A stretch of 64,000 nt of DNA from NCBI RefSeq assembly GCF_003096555.1, contig NZ_QEKM01000001.1:1302001-1366000 (forward strand), read 5' to 3'. Positions 1-9,363 of this stretch are shown in pieces (within the stretch, counting starts at the first letter, position 1; each line of letters begins with the position of its first letter). The position numbers and the translations under genes were made by a program. Source of the DNA: Simplicispira sp. 125 (GTDB lineage: Bacteria; Pseudomonadota; Gammaproteobacteria; Burkholderiales; Burkholderiaceae_C). A model generated the notes under the pieces. That model ran no database searches and was not told the DNA's origin. It saw nothing but the letters and a program-made list of their open reading frames with translations.

Positions 1-73
1 TCGCGGTGACTTGTTCAGCATCGCCTTAGATCCTGGATGCCCTTGATGCAGGCGCGGTCACCGGATTGCACAT

Positions 74-107
74 TTGCATACGCGCTTAAAGATGCATACG
101 CTATGCA
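74..107 (+). promoter_or_regulatory. Candidate suf promoter and palindromic operator
   Basis: TTGCAT (74-79) and TACGCT (97-102) are 17 bases apart and could be -35 and -10 boxes. The perfect inverted repeat TGCATACGCTATGCA (93-107) overlaps the -10, and its first nine bases recur at 75-83. This looks like a repressor site for an Fe-S or iron regulator, but it does not match the IscR or Fur consensus, so the regulator is unknown. Bases 1-73 show no gene I can support. Confidence 0.35.
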
Positions 108-214
108 CATTAAATGCTGTTTGGATTCTGCGATGAAACAACACTCCACAAACCCATCCCGGCACCGCCCTGGGCGCGCCACTGCCCCGGCGCAACCCTG
201 AAAGGAAATGCACT

Positions 215-1672
<1,458 letters not shown>

Positions 1673-1690
1673 TGGGGAAAAATTCAATAA

Positions 1691-1740
1691 AACAGCCTCT
1701 AGACCATGTACAGCAAGCGCAAGCAGCTATCAAATTTATA
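1691..1740 (-). repeat. Interspersed repeat, copy 1
   Basis: This lies between sufB and sufC and holds the recurring blocks CAGCCTCTAG, CAAGCGCAAGCAGCTATC and an AAATTTATA end. The same blocks, in either orientation, occur about ten more times in the window, mostly between genes. It ends just before the sufC ribosome-binding site (AAAGGAAA). Confidence 0.75.
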
Positions 1741-1751
1741 AAGGAAATCCC

Positions 1752-2522
1752 ATGACAACCCACAGCCCCCTGCTCCAAGTGCGTGACCTGCGCGTGCAAA
1801 TCGGTGAGCGCAACATCCTTAAATCCGTCTCTCTCGACGTGCCTGCGGGTTCCTTGGTGGTGCTGATGGGCGCCAACGGCAGCGGCAAAAGCACCTTGGG
1901 CTTGACGCTTGCGGGTCACCCGCAGTACCGCGTCACATCCGGCCAAGTGCAACTGGACGGCCAGGATCTGCTGGCCCTGAACGCACACGAACGTGCCCGC
2001 GCCGGGCTGTTTGTGTCGTTCCAGTCGCCCCCTGACATCCCGGGTGTCAAGAACAACCTGTTTATCCGCAGCGCCCTCAACGCCGTGCGCGAAGCCCGGG
2101 GCCAGGAGCCGCTGGATGCGTTCGACTTCCTGGCCAGCGCCCGCACTGCAGCGCAGCAGCTCGGCCTGCCCGAGGCCATGCTGGCGCGTCCGGTCAATGA
2201 AGGCTTCTCGGGCGGCGAGCGCAAGCGCAACGAGCTGCTGCAACTGGCCCTGCTGCAGCCGCGCCTGGCTTTCCTGGACGAAATCGACTCGGGTATGGAT
2301 GTCGATGGCGTGCGGGCCGTGGTACAGCTTGTGCACCAACTGCGCGCCAAGGGAACGGCCTTGGTGGTGATCTCCCACTACCTGCACCTGATCGAATCGC
2401 TGGAACCCGATGCCGTGCTGCGGCTGGACCAAGGCTGCATCGCAGAAACAGGAGGGCTGGAGCTGGCACGCAGCATCGCCCAGACCGGTTTTGCCCGCAG
2501 CCCCGAACTGGCGGAGGCCTGA
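1752..2522 (+). CDS. sufC: SufC, Fe-S assembly ATPase
   Basis: SufC is the ABC-type ATPase of the SufBC2D scaffold; ATP binding drives the conformational change that opens the SufB-SufD interface. The 256-residue protein has Walker A GANGSGKST, the SufC-type signature NEGFSGGERKRNELLQ and Walker B LAFLDEIDSGMD, followed by the conserved HYLHLIE stretch. The ATG at 1752 is chosen because AAAGGAAA precedes it; the frame is open further upstream, but that part overlaps sufB and the repeat. The sufD ATG follows the stop by 3 bases, so translation is probably coupled. Confidence 0.95.
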   Translation: MTTHSPLLQVRDLRVQIGERNILKSVSLDVPAGSLVVLMGANGSGKSTLGLTLAGHPQYRVTSGQVQLDGQDLLALNAHERARAGLFVSFQSPPDIPGVKNNLFIRSALNAVREARGQEPLDAFDFLASARTAAQQLGLPEAMLARPVNEGFSGGERKRNELLQLALLQPRLAFLDEIDSGMDVDGVRAVVQLVHQLRAKGTALVVISHYLHLIESLEPDAVLRLDQGCIAETGGLELARSIAQTGFARSPELAEA

Positions 2523-2525
2523 GCC

Positions 2526-3754
2526 ATGAACACCGCCAAAGCCGATGCGCTGACCGCCCGTGAACACCTGGCCGTGCGCGGCTGGATTGCCCCACGCAAC
2601 GAATCTTTTCGCCACCTGCCACCCCCCCAGCGCGCGCCTGGCTGGGAGACGGCGCACAGGCCAACCCGGCAAGTTGCGATGCCTCGCCCCTCGCTGGCGC
2701 AGGCTGGACGCTGCACCCCGTGGGCGACACGCTGCAATGCAGCGTTGCCGCTCGCTGGCTCGATGCCAGCGACCCGCAACAGCGGGCAGAGCTTTTTGGC
2801 GGCCTGGTCCAGCCCGGCGACAGCGACGCCGCCCCTTTTGCCTGGGCGCACCGTGCGCTGTGCCGCCAGGGCTTGCGCCTGCGTGTGGGCGCGATGCCCG
2901 AAGAAGGCTCCGGCAAAACTGTGTGGCTGCACCTGCATCACCAACCACGCAGCACCGTGGAGGCCCCTTTGCTGGTGGTGGACGTGCCCGATGGCGTGCG
3001 CTGCGTACTCATCGAAACCCACGACCGCGAACCCGCGCAATGCCAGCGCAGCGTGACGCAGAACCTGCATGTGCACCTGCATCTGGGCCAAGGCGCCATG
3101 CTGCAGCACCTGCGCATCACCGCACCCGCCGCGGGCGACCAGGTGGCCCACCTGGTGCATGCCCGGCTGGGCCAAGGAGCGCACTATGCGCAGGCCTTGG
3201 TGGCTTCTGGCAGCCAGTACCACCTCCAGCGCACGGTGCTGGACCTGCAGGGCACCCGCGCCAGCGCGCGCACGGGTGCTGTACTGTTCGCCCATGCGGT
3301 GGTGCTGGAACAGCAGGTGCACACTGCCCACAACGCCGCCCGCACCGAAAGTGCGGTGGAAACGCTGGTGCTGGCCAGCGGCCAGGCGCATGCCGTGGTC
3401 AACGCACACACCCGCATCGCCCCGGGGGCAGACGATGCCACCGTGCGCCAGCGCCTGAACGGCATCCCCCTGGCAGGCGAGCCCCGGTTGGTGCTGCGCC
3501 CGCACCTTGAAATACTGCACGACAAGGTGCAGGCTGCACACGGCGCCACCTGGGGCGCCTTGCCTGAAGACGCCTTGTTCTACGCCCGCCAGCGCGGTCT
3601 GGACGAAACCAGTGCGCGTGCACTCATCATTGAAGGCATGGCCACGGCCCTGCTGGAACGCTGCTTCGACGACCCGGAAACGCTGGCCACCCTGATGGCC
3701 GATGGCTTGCTGGCGCGCACCATCGCGCAGCAGTTGGAGGCGCACCATGGGTGA
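2526..3754 (+). pseudogene. sufD: SufD, Fe-S assembly protein, apparent frameshift
   Basis: SufD is the SufB paralogue of the SufBC2D scaffold. The N-terminus (MNTAKADALTAREHL...) is read from 2526 in one frame, while the remainder, from about LGDGAQANPA (2642) to the stop at 3754, is in another. The break falls in a run of seven C at 2622-2628; eight C would restore one frame of 409 codons, close to normal SufD length. The C-terminal part has the family motifs EILHDKVQAAHGAT and YARQRGLDETSARALIIEG. It may be a sequencing error, a real null mutation, or a phase-variable homopolymer. It overlaps sufS by 8 bases. Confidence 0.85.
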
Positions 3755-5021
3755 TCTGCAGTTTCCGCAAACACCGTCTCTGACAGCTGATTCCGTGGTG
3801 CATGGCCTGCGCGACCTGTTTCCGGTGCTGCAGCAGCGCATTCAGGGCGGCGCACTGGCCTACCTCGACAACGCTGCCACCACACAAATGCCGCTGCAGG
3901 TACTGTCGGCCATGCGCCATTTCGAGGAGAAAGACCGCGCCAATATCCATCGCGGCGTGCACACCTTGAGCCAACGCGCCACCGACGCCTTTGAACAGGC
4001 GCGCAGCGATCTGAAGCGTTTCGTCGGCGCAAGCGCGGCGCATGAACTGGTCTTTACGTCGGGCACCACCGAATCGCTGAACCTGGTGGCCCAGGGGCTC
4101 TGGGCCGGTGGCACGGGCCCAGCATGGCTGCGCCCGGGGGACGAGATCATCGTCAGTGGCCTGGAACACCACGCCAATCTGGTGCCATGGCAACAGATTG
4201 CACGGCGCAGCGGCGCCAGCCTGCGCATCTTGCTGCCCGATGCGCAGGGCCGTCTGCACACCGACGACCTGGCCCGCCTGCTGACACCGCGCACGCGGGT
4301 TTTCGCGATCACTGCCTGCGCCAACGCGACCGGCGAGCGCCCTCCGTATGAAGACCTGCTGGCCCTGGCAGCGCAGGCGGGCGCGCTCACCGTGCTGGAT
4401 GCTGCGCAGGCCATGGCACACGCCGCGCCCAACTTGTCGCAGCTTGACTGCGATTTCATGGCCTTTTCAGGCCACAAAATGTATGGCCCCATGGGTATCG
4501 GCGCCCTGGTGGGAAAGCGCACCGCGCTCGAGCGCCTGATGCCCCTGCGCCTGGGCGGCGACATGGTGGAATGGGTGACGTACGAAGATGCCGGTTTCGC
4601 CGGTCTGCCTGCCCGGCTGGAGGGCGGTACGCCCCATGTGGCCGGCGCCGTGGGCATGGCGGCGGCGGCGGCTTTCATCGACGAGGTTGGGCGCGACGTG
4701 ATCGATGCCCATGTGCATGCACTGCGGGCGCATGCCGCCGCGGGCCTCGCCGCCATCGAGGGCATCACGGTGCTGGCGCCGCACGCTACACGCTCGGCCC
4801 TGGTGTCGTTCGTCGCCCGCAATGTGCACCCGCACGACATAGGCACGCTGCTTGATGGGCAAGGCATTGCAGTGCGCACCGGCCACCACTGCGCACAGCC
4901 GCTGCTGGAGCACCTGGGCGTTGGCCCGACCACACGCGCCTCGTTCGCCGTTTACAACACCCACGACGAAGTGGAACGCCTGCTGGCAGGCGTGGTCCGC
5001 GCACTGGAGATGCTGAAGTGA
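3747..5021 (+). CDS. sufS: SufS, group II cysteine desulfurase
   Basis: SufS is a PLP enzyme that converts cysteine to alanine and leaves a persulfide on its own cysteine for Fe-S assembly. The 424-residue protein shows the NifS/SufS aminotransferase class V fold: AYLDNAATTQMP near the N-terminus, HRGVHTLSQRAT, the PLP lysine Lys244 in FSGHKMYGP, and the catalytic Cys382 in RTGHHCAQPL, the group II motif. The ATG at 3747 lies inside the end of sufD; upstream in-frame codons belong to sufD. Confidence 0.95.
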   Translation: MGDLQFPQTPSLTADSVVHGLRDLFPVLQQRIQGGALAYLDNAATTQMPLQVLSAMRHFEEKDRANIHRGVHTLSQRATDAFEQARSDLKRFVGASAAHELVFTSGTTESLNLVAQGLWAGGTGPAWLRPGDEIIVSGLEHHANLVPWQQIARRSGASLRILLPDAQGRLHTDDLARLLTPRTRVFAITACANATGERPPYEDLLALAAQAGALTVLDAAQAMAHAAPNLSQLDCDFMAFSGHKMYGPMGIGALVGKRTALERLMPLRLGGDMVEWVTYEDAGFAGLPARLEGGTPHVAGAVGMAAAAAFIDEVGRDVIDAHVHALRAHAAAGLAAIEGITVLAPHATRSALVSFVARNVHPHDIGTLLDGQGIAVRTGHHCAQPLLEHLGVGPTTRASFAVYNTHDEVERLLAGVVRALEMLK

Positions 5022-5103
5022 AACACCACCCTATGTCGCTTTGCTCCTGGGCTCTGCCAGTTTTCTGTGTCGTGGATGCCGCGCAACGCAATGGAGACCT
5101 GAA

Positions 5104-5577
5104 ATGAACACCCCGGACAATGACCTGTACCAGGACGTGGTGGTGGAACACAAACGCGCACCGCGCAACTTTGGCCACCTTGCCCACCCCACCCACCAGG
5201 CACGCGGTACCAACCCGCAATGCGGCGACAACATTGCCGTGGAACTGGACATTCGCCAGGGCCATGTGCACGACATCCGCTTCCACGGACAGGGCTGCGC
5301 CATCTGCATGGCATCGGCTTCCATGATGAGCGAAGCCATCAAAGGCCAGGAAGTGGCAGTGGCGCGGCAGTTGCAGCAGCAGTTCCGCGCCGTACTGACC
5401 GGCGAGACCGATCCTGAAAACGCCCATCTGGGCAAACTCATCAGCCTGGCCGGGGTACGACGCTACCCCAGCCGCATCAAATGCGCCCTGCTCGGCTGGC
5501 ACGCCCTCATGCATGCCCTGGCGCAGGAAGCAGACAACACAAGCGTGGCAACGCCCCACGCGGAGAAAACACCATGA
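5104..5577 (+). CDS. sufU: SufU/IscU-type Fe-S scaffold or sulfur-transfer protein
   Basis: This 157-residue protein belongs to the IscU/SufU fold. The conserved cysteines appear in order: NPQCGDNI, GQGCAICMASASMM and RYPSRIKCALLGWHAL, with the GDN aspartate. In SufS-linked operons, SufU is a zinc-dependent acceptor of the SufS persulfide, fitting the absence of sufE here. The ATG has GGAGACCTGAA upstream. Its stop overlaps the sufT start in ATGA. The 80 bases between sufS and this gene have no clear element. Confidence 0.88.
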   Translation: MNTPDNDLYQDVVVEHKRAPRNFGHLAHPTHQARGTNPQCGDNIAVELDIRQGHVHDIRFHGQGCAICMASASMMSEAIKGQEVAVARQLQQQFRAVLTGETDPENAHLGKLISLAGVRRYPSRIKCALLGWHALMHALAQEADNTSVATPHAEKTP

Positions 5578-6125
5578 TGAAGCGCCAACGCGAAGATGTC
5601 CTGGTCCGCCGTTCGGTGTGCGTCGAGCGCATTCCCGATGGCTCACCCATTGATCTGGAAGCAGGCACCCTGGCGCAAATCACGCAAGCGTTGGGCTCTT
5701 CTTTTACCTTGGTGGTCGAAGGCCAACTGGTGCGCCTGCGCGGTACGGACGCCGATGCCATCGGAAAAAAAGAGCCTGCAGCGCTGGCACTGCCTGAGGT
5801 CGTCGAGGCGAAGGATGTCAGCGATCTCGTCTGGCAGACGCTGCGCACCTGCTACGACCCGGAGATTCCGGTCAACATCGTGGAACTGGGGCTGATCTAC
5901 CGCTGCGTGCTGGAGCCGCTGGAAGATACCGAAAAAGTGCGCGTCGTGATCGATATGACGCTGACCGCCCCCGGCTGCGGCATGGGTGAAGCCATTGCCA
6001 ACGAGGTGTGCGACAAGGTTTTGGCCCTGCCCCGGGTGGGCGAGATCACGGTCAACATGGTGTTCGATCCGCCCTGGAATCGCTCCATGATGTCCGAGGC
6101 GGCCCTGCTATCCCTCGGACTGTAA
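5574..6125 (+). CDS. sufT: SufT, DUF59-family Fe-S maturation factor
   Basis: This protein of about 183 residues has a short N-terminal extension and a C-terminal MIP18/DUF59 domain: YDPEIPVNIVELGLIYR, then TLTAPGCGMGEAIANEV and FDPPWNRSMMSEAA. SufT proteins act in maturation or repair of Fe-S enzymes and often end suf operons, as here. Two adjacent ATGs (5574 and 5577) are possible starts; the first overlaps the sufU stop. Confidence 0.9.
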   Translation: MMKRQREDVLVRRSVCVERIPDGSPIDLEAGTLAQITQALGSSFTLVVEGQLVRLRGTDADAIGKKEPAALALPEVVEAKDVSDLVWQTLRTCYDPEIPVNIVELGLIYRCVLEPLEDTEKVRVVIDMTLTAPGCGMGEAIANEVCDKVLALPRVGEITVNMVFDPPWNRSMMSEAALLSLGL

Positions 6126-6133
6126 AAACGACC

Positions 6134-6158
6134 CCTGCCCACCACCAGAGTGGGCAGG
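6134..6158. terminator. Hairpin between convergent sufT and DUF2249 gene
   Basis: CCTGCCCAC (6134-6142) pairs perfectly with GTGGGCAGG (6150-6158) across 7 bases. A T-rich stretch follows on the minus strand, so it may end the leftward transcript; on the plus strand it has no U tract. Confidence 0.5.
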
Positions 6159-6168
6159 ATGGCACACA

Positions 6169-6462
6169 TCAACCGCCGCAGGCGCCGCCCGAGCAGCAAG
6201 AACCCGCTTCTTCGGTCACCTTGGCCTCGAGCTTGCTGATCAGCACCCGCCACTGTGCCGGGCCCGACTCCAGGTAGGCCCACTGGACCTGGCCTGGCGC
6301 ACGGGATTCCAGCTGGTGACGCAGTGGCACGGGGTCGTGGTCGTTCACGATCTGCAGAGCCTCGCCCGCGCGCATCGCATCAAACTTCCCAAAAATCTGC
6401 ACATGGCGCTCACGCGGCTCGAGGGTGCGTACATCGATCACAGGGGACTGGGTAGGAAGCAT
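6169..6462 (-). CDS. DUF2249 domain protein with Cys-rich tail
   Basis: This small protein (97 residues) is a single DUF2249 domain: VIDVRTLEPRERH, FGKFDAMRAGEALQIVNDHDP, then the WAYLESGPAQWRVLI region. The domain is common beside nitric-oxide and denitrification genes; its biochemical role is not settled. The last residues, EEAGSCCSGGACGG, hold three cysteines and may bind a metal or heme. It lies downstream of nnrS on the same strand, separated by a hairpin at 6500-6520, so it may be expressed partly by read-through. Confidence 0.85.
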   Translation of the reverse strand: MLPTQSPVIDVRTLEPRERHVQIFGKFDAMRAGEALQIVNDHDPVPLRHQLESRAPGQVQWAYLESGPAQWRVLISKLEAKVTEEAGSCCSGGACGG

Positions 6463-6489
6463 GGAGAAGCCTTTCTAGGCAAACGGAGG

Positions 6490-6520
6490 ATAAAAATACG
6501 GGAACGCACTGTGCGTTCCC
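6490..6520 (-). terminator. Intrinsic terminator after nnrS
   Basis: A perfect 10-bp stem, GGGAACGCAC/GTGCGTTCCC with a one-base centre (6500-6520), is followed on the minus strand by GTATTTTTA. It sits 27 bases after the nnrS stop. Confidence 0.65.
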
Positions 6521-6547
6521 TGGGCACAAAACGAGACAGGCGGCTTT

Positions 6548-7759
6548 TCAGCCGTCCTTGCCATCCAGCCGGGTCTGGGCAAGCCAGGGGGTGTAAATCA
6601 CAAGGTAGATCGCAAACGCCACGCACCATGCCGCGGCTGCAATGGCCAGGGCCATGCCATACCACTGCGGCACAGCGATCGGCAGCAAGACACGCAGCAC
6701 GGTCGCCCCCATCACCAGGGCATAGGCCAGCACCTCGGCACGGCTGGCCTGCAGGGGCCGCCCGGTATGGCCGCGTGCAGTGCGGGTGATCATGCCGATG
6801 ATCAACCCGCCCGTGGTTCCCACAGCAAAAGCGTGTACCGCCGCCGACGCTACCACCCAGCCTACCTGGGCCATGGCCAGCAGTACAAAGCCCACAGCAA
6901 TCCAGGCATAGGAGGCATGCAGAATCCACAAAATGGGGCGCTTGCGCGTGACCAGCGGGTGCCACTTCCACAAACGCACAGCATGCGCCACAGCGGCCAA
7001 TACGCAGGCCACCAGAGTCCACAGACCCGCCGGGGCAAACACCCACAGCGCCAAGGCCAGCGCGGTCACTGCCAGCGTGCCCAGTTCAAAACGGCGAGAC
7101 ACTGTAATCACCAGCCCCGGAGTCACGCTCTTGGTAAACATGGGCACGACCCGCCCTGTCATGACGCATTCGATCATCACGATCAACGCCAGGCCGGCAT
7201 ACAGCGGCGAGAGAGGCGGCAAGTCGATCACACCCGTGGCGGCCAGGTGGAATGCGAGGTTGGCCAACGACATCAGCAAGAGAATGGAGATGAGCGGTAT
7301 GTTGCGCTTGTTTCCCGATTTCAGCAGGACCCGCAAGAGGATGCCGGCCACGATCGGCAGCAACGCCACATCCAGCACCGCATACACCGCGTAGGGCGCA
7401 GTCACTGCAGCCACGCGCGCCGCCAGCCACAGCAAAGCCAGCGCCCCCAGAACCGCCCCGCGCGGCGTGGGCAGCCCGGTCCATGCCTTCACCGCCGTCA
7501 GCAAGAAGCCGACGATGACGCCTGCCGCAAAGCCGAACAGCATCTCGTGCGCATGCCAGAGCAAGGGGCTGATGGGCAGATCCAGGCGTGCATGCCCCAG
7601 AAACACGGCAATCCACAACGGCACCGACAGGCAGGCCAGGAGCGCTGCTCCCAGATAAAACGGACGAAATCCCAAGCGCAGCAAAGGCCAACCCTGAAGA
7701 ACAGCGGGAGGTTGTGCCTGCGCGGCTGGGGTCAGTAAGGGCGAAATGGGTTGATTCAT
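6548..7759 (-). CDS. nnrS: NnrS family membrane protein
   Basis: NnrS is a polytopic inner-membrane protein linked to protection against nitric-oxide stress; in some species it binds heme and copper. The 403-residue sequence is hydrophobic throughout, with about 12 predicted membrane spans and the family signature WHAHEMLFGFAAGVIVGFLLTAV (residues about 68-90). The FRPFYLGAALLA start region is also typical. An NsrR-like palindrome lies 47-69 bases upstream, so control by the NO sensor NsrR is likely. The ATG at 7759 has GGAGG-like bases just upstream. Confidence 0.93.
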   Translation of the reverse strand: MNQPISPLLTPAAQAQPPAVLQGWPLLRLGFRPFYLGAALLACLSVPLWIAVFLGHARLDLPISPLLWHAHEMLFGFAAGVIVGFLLTAVKAWTGLPTPRGAVLGALALLWLAARVAAVTAPYAVYAVLDVALLPIVAGILLRVLLKSGNKRNIPLISILLLMSLANLAFHLAATGVIDLPPLSPLYAGLALIVMIECVMTGRVVPMFTKSVTPGLVITVSRRFELGTLAVTALALALWVFAPAGLWTLVACVLAAVAHAVRLWKWHPLVTRKRPILWILHASYAWIAVGFVLLAMAQVGWVVASAAVHAFAVGTTGGLIIGMITRTARGHTGRPLQASRAEVLAYALVMGATVLRVLLPIAVPQWYGMALAIAAAAWCVAFAIYLVIYTPWLAQTRLDGKDG

Positions 7760-7805
7760 GGAGGCATGACCACAGCACCTGCCTTCAGGAGCTCATGGTC
7801 TACAA

Positions 7806-7828
7806 AAGATTCATTTTATCTGAATCTT
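7806..7828 (-). promoter_or_regulatory. NsrR-like operator upstream of nnrS
   Basis: AAGATTCA (7806-7813) and TGAATCTT (7821-7828) form a perfect 8-bp inverted repeat within a 23-bp site. This is the geometry and half-site (AAGATnCAtTT) of known NsrR operators. TAAAAT inside the site on the minus strand may be the nnrS -10, so binding would block transcription until NO destroys the NsrR cluster. Confidence 0.65.
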
Positions 7829-7961
7829 AATACCTATCAGCCCGCAATGCAATCCCCACGCCCTCAAGTGATGGGATGGACTCCCCCGTCTTTTTGCGCA
7901 ACATTTGCGTCCTGGTTTTCATTGGCGTGGAGATCAGGTTGTTCAACGTAAGGAGTCCGAC

Positions 7962-9047
7962 ATGAATGCTACTACCGTTGCCGTCGATCTTGCAAAGTCC
8001 GTGTTTCAACTCGCCGTGGCCGATGATCAATGGCGCGTGGTTGAAACCCATCGCCTCACCCGCACCCAGTTTGAGCGCTGGTTTGTCAACCGTGACGTTT
8101 CCCTGGTCATCATGGAAGCCTGTGGCTCAGCCCACCACTGGGGACGCTGGCTCAACGGCCTGGGCATCGAGGTGCGCTTGCTACCCGCCCAGTACATCCG
8201 TGCCTACGTCAAGCGCAACAAGACCGATGCTGCCGATGCGGCAGCGCTGCTGGAAGCCGCCCGTGCTTCCGACATGCGCCCGGTGCGCATCAAGTCGGTG
8301 GAACAACAGGCCTTGCAGGGTATGCACCGCATCCGCAGCCTTTGGATGGGTACCCGCACCTCGCGCATCAATGCCCTTCGTGGGTTCTGCCGTGAGTTTG
8401 GCATTGCCATCCCAGTGGGAGCACGCACCGGCATTGAAGCAATCAGCCGTGTGCTGGCCGACCCCAACACGGCCGTGCCGGACTTGATTCGCGGCACCGC
8501 CAAGTTGTTGATTGAGGAGATTCGTCTTTTGGAAGCACGCATTGCCCAACTGGAGCGCGAGTTGGCTGCGCTGGCCAGGCTCAGCCCGGCCTGCACTACG
8601 CTGCTGTCGATTCCCGGTATTGGCCTGCTGACCGCGACTGCGATGGTGGCAGCTACATCCGGTGATGTGAGCCACTTCAAGGATGCTAGGCATTTCTCCA
8701 GCTGGTTTGGGCTGACACCGAAAGAGTACAGCTCGGGTAATTCCCGCTACCTGGGGCACATCTCCAAGAAAGGGGACCGCTACTTGCGTATGTTGCTCAC
8801 GCATGGCGCCAGGAGCGTGCTGCGCGCCTCCAAGGTGGCGGATAACGCGGGGCGCGAGGTCTGTGGGGTGCGCCGCTGGGCACTGGATGTGCAAGCCCGC
8901 AGCAATCACAACAAGGCGGCGTGCGCGCTGGCGAACAAACTGGCGCGGATTTGTTATGCCACGCTGCGCGACAAGGTGGCGTTTGATGAACCTACCGTGC
9001 GCCTAGGCAAGAAGATCAGCAGGGAGAGTTTTGCGATGCCCGCTTGA
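7962..9047 (+). CDS. IS110-family DEDD transposase/recombinase
   Basis: The 361-residue recombinase has the N-terminal RuvC-like DEDD domain (VAVDLAKSVFQ, IMEACGSAHHWGRWL, RNKTDAADAAALLEAA) and the C-terminal transposase_20 domain (LSIPGIGLLTATAMVAA, FSSWFGLTPKEYSSGNSRYLG), including the serine-containing region of the catalytic site. The ATG at 7962 has AAGGAGT 5 bases upstream; an in-frame TTG at 7905 is less likely. The full length suggests an active enzyme. Confidence 0.93.
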   Translation: MNATTVAVDLAKSVFQLAVADDQWRVVETHRLTRTQFERWFVNRDVSLVIMEACGSAHHWGRWLNGLGIEVRLLPAQYIRAYVKRNKTDAADAAALLEAARASDMRPVRIKSVEQQALQGMHRIRSLWMGTRTSRINALRGFCREFGIAIPVGARTGIEAISRVLADPNTAVPDLIRGTAKLLIEEIRLLEARIAQLERELAALARLSPACTTLLSIPGIGLLTATAMVAATSGDVSHFKDARHFSSWFGLTPKEYSSGNSRYLGHISKKGDRYLRMLLTHGARSVLRASKVADNAGREVCGVRRWALDVQARSNHNKAACALANKLARICYATLRDKVAFDEPTVRLGKKISRESFAMPA

Positions 9048-9324
9048 ATGCCAACATCCAAAACAGCCGTTATCGAGAAGAAACTGAACACCCATCCACG
9101 CTTGTGACGAGATTGATCGACCATCATGGCCAATAGGGTTCACCCCACACCGATAGACGCCGATAACTCTTCCGGCAGCTTGCCTGCCGTTCGTAGCGAC
9201 TGGCGCATTGGTGACGCAGATTCCATGTCGGCACGGGACAAATACGATCCCATTTTAGATGCCGGATATACGACTGCAGGCGCTTCCCCAACAACCAAAA
9301 TATCGATCAGTTTCTTGAACTTGT
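9048..9324 (+). ncRNA. Candidate bridge RNA region of the IS110 element
   Basis: IS110-family recombinases use an RNA from a non-coding end of the element to choose donor and target DNA; in IS1111-type members this region lies downstream of the gene. Here 277 untranslated bases lie between the stop and the right inverted repeat. They contain a hairpin CGGCAG-N5-CTGCCG (9173-9189) and no convincing gene. The RNA boundaries and binding loops cannot be set by eye. Confidence 0.35.
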
Positions 9325-9363
9325 GGGGGAGTCCATATAAGACGGTTAGATTGATGACACGCC

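Larger units (their letters stand above)
7869..9339 (+). mobile_element. IS110-family element, IS1111-type
   Basis: A 12-bp perfect inverted repeat, ATGGACTCCCCC (7876-7887) and its complement (9325-9336), brackets the transposase gene. IS1111-type members of the IS110 family carry such sub-terminal repeats a few bases inside the ends, so the outer limits given are estimates. There is no obvious target duplication, as expected for this family. About 280 bases of untranslated DNA follow the gene. The element sits between the nnrS promoter and the 3' end of a chemoreceptor gene and appears to break neither. Confidence 0.85.

Noticed and set aside
4..61. GGTGAC and GTCACC inverted pair at the window start
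   Set aside because: The arms are only 6 bases and about 46 bases apart, so chance pairing is likely; no leader or riboswitch core follows.
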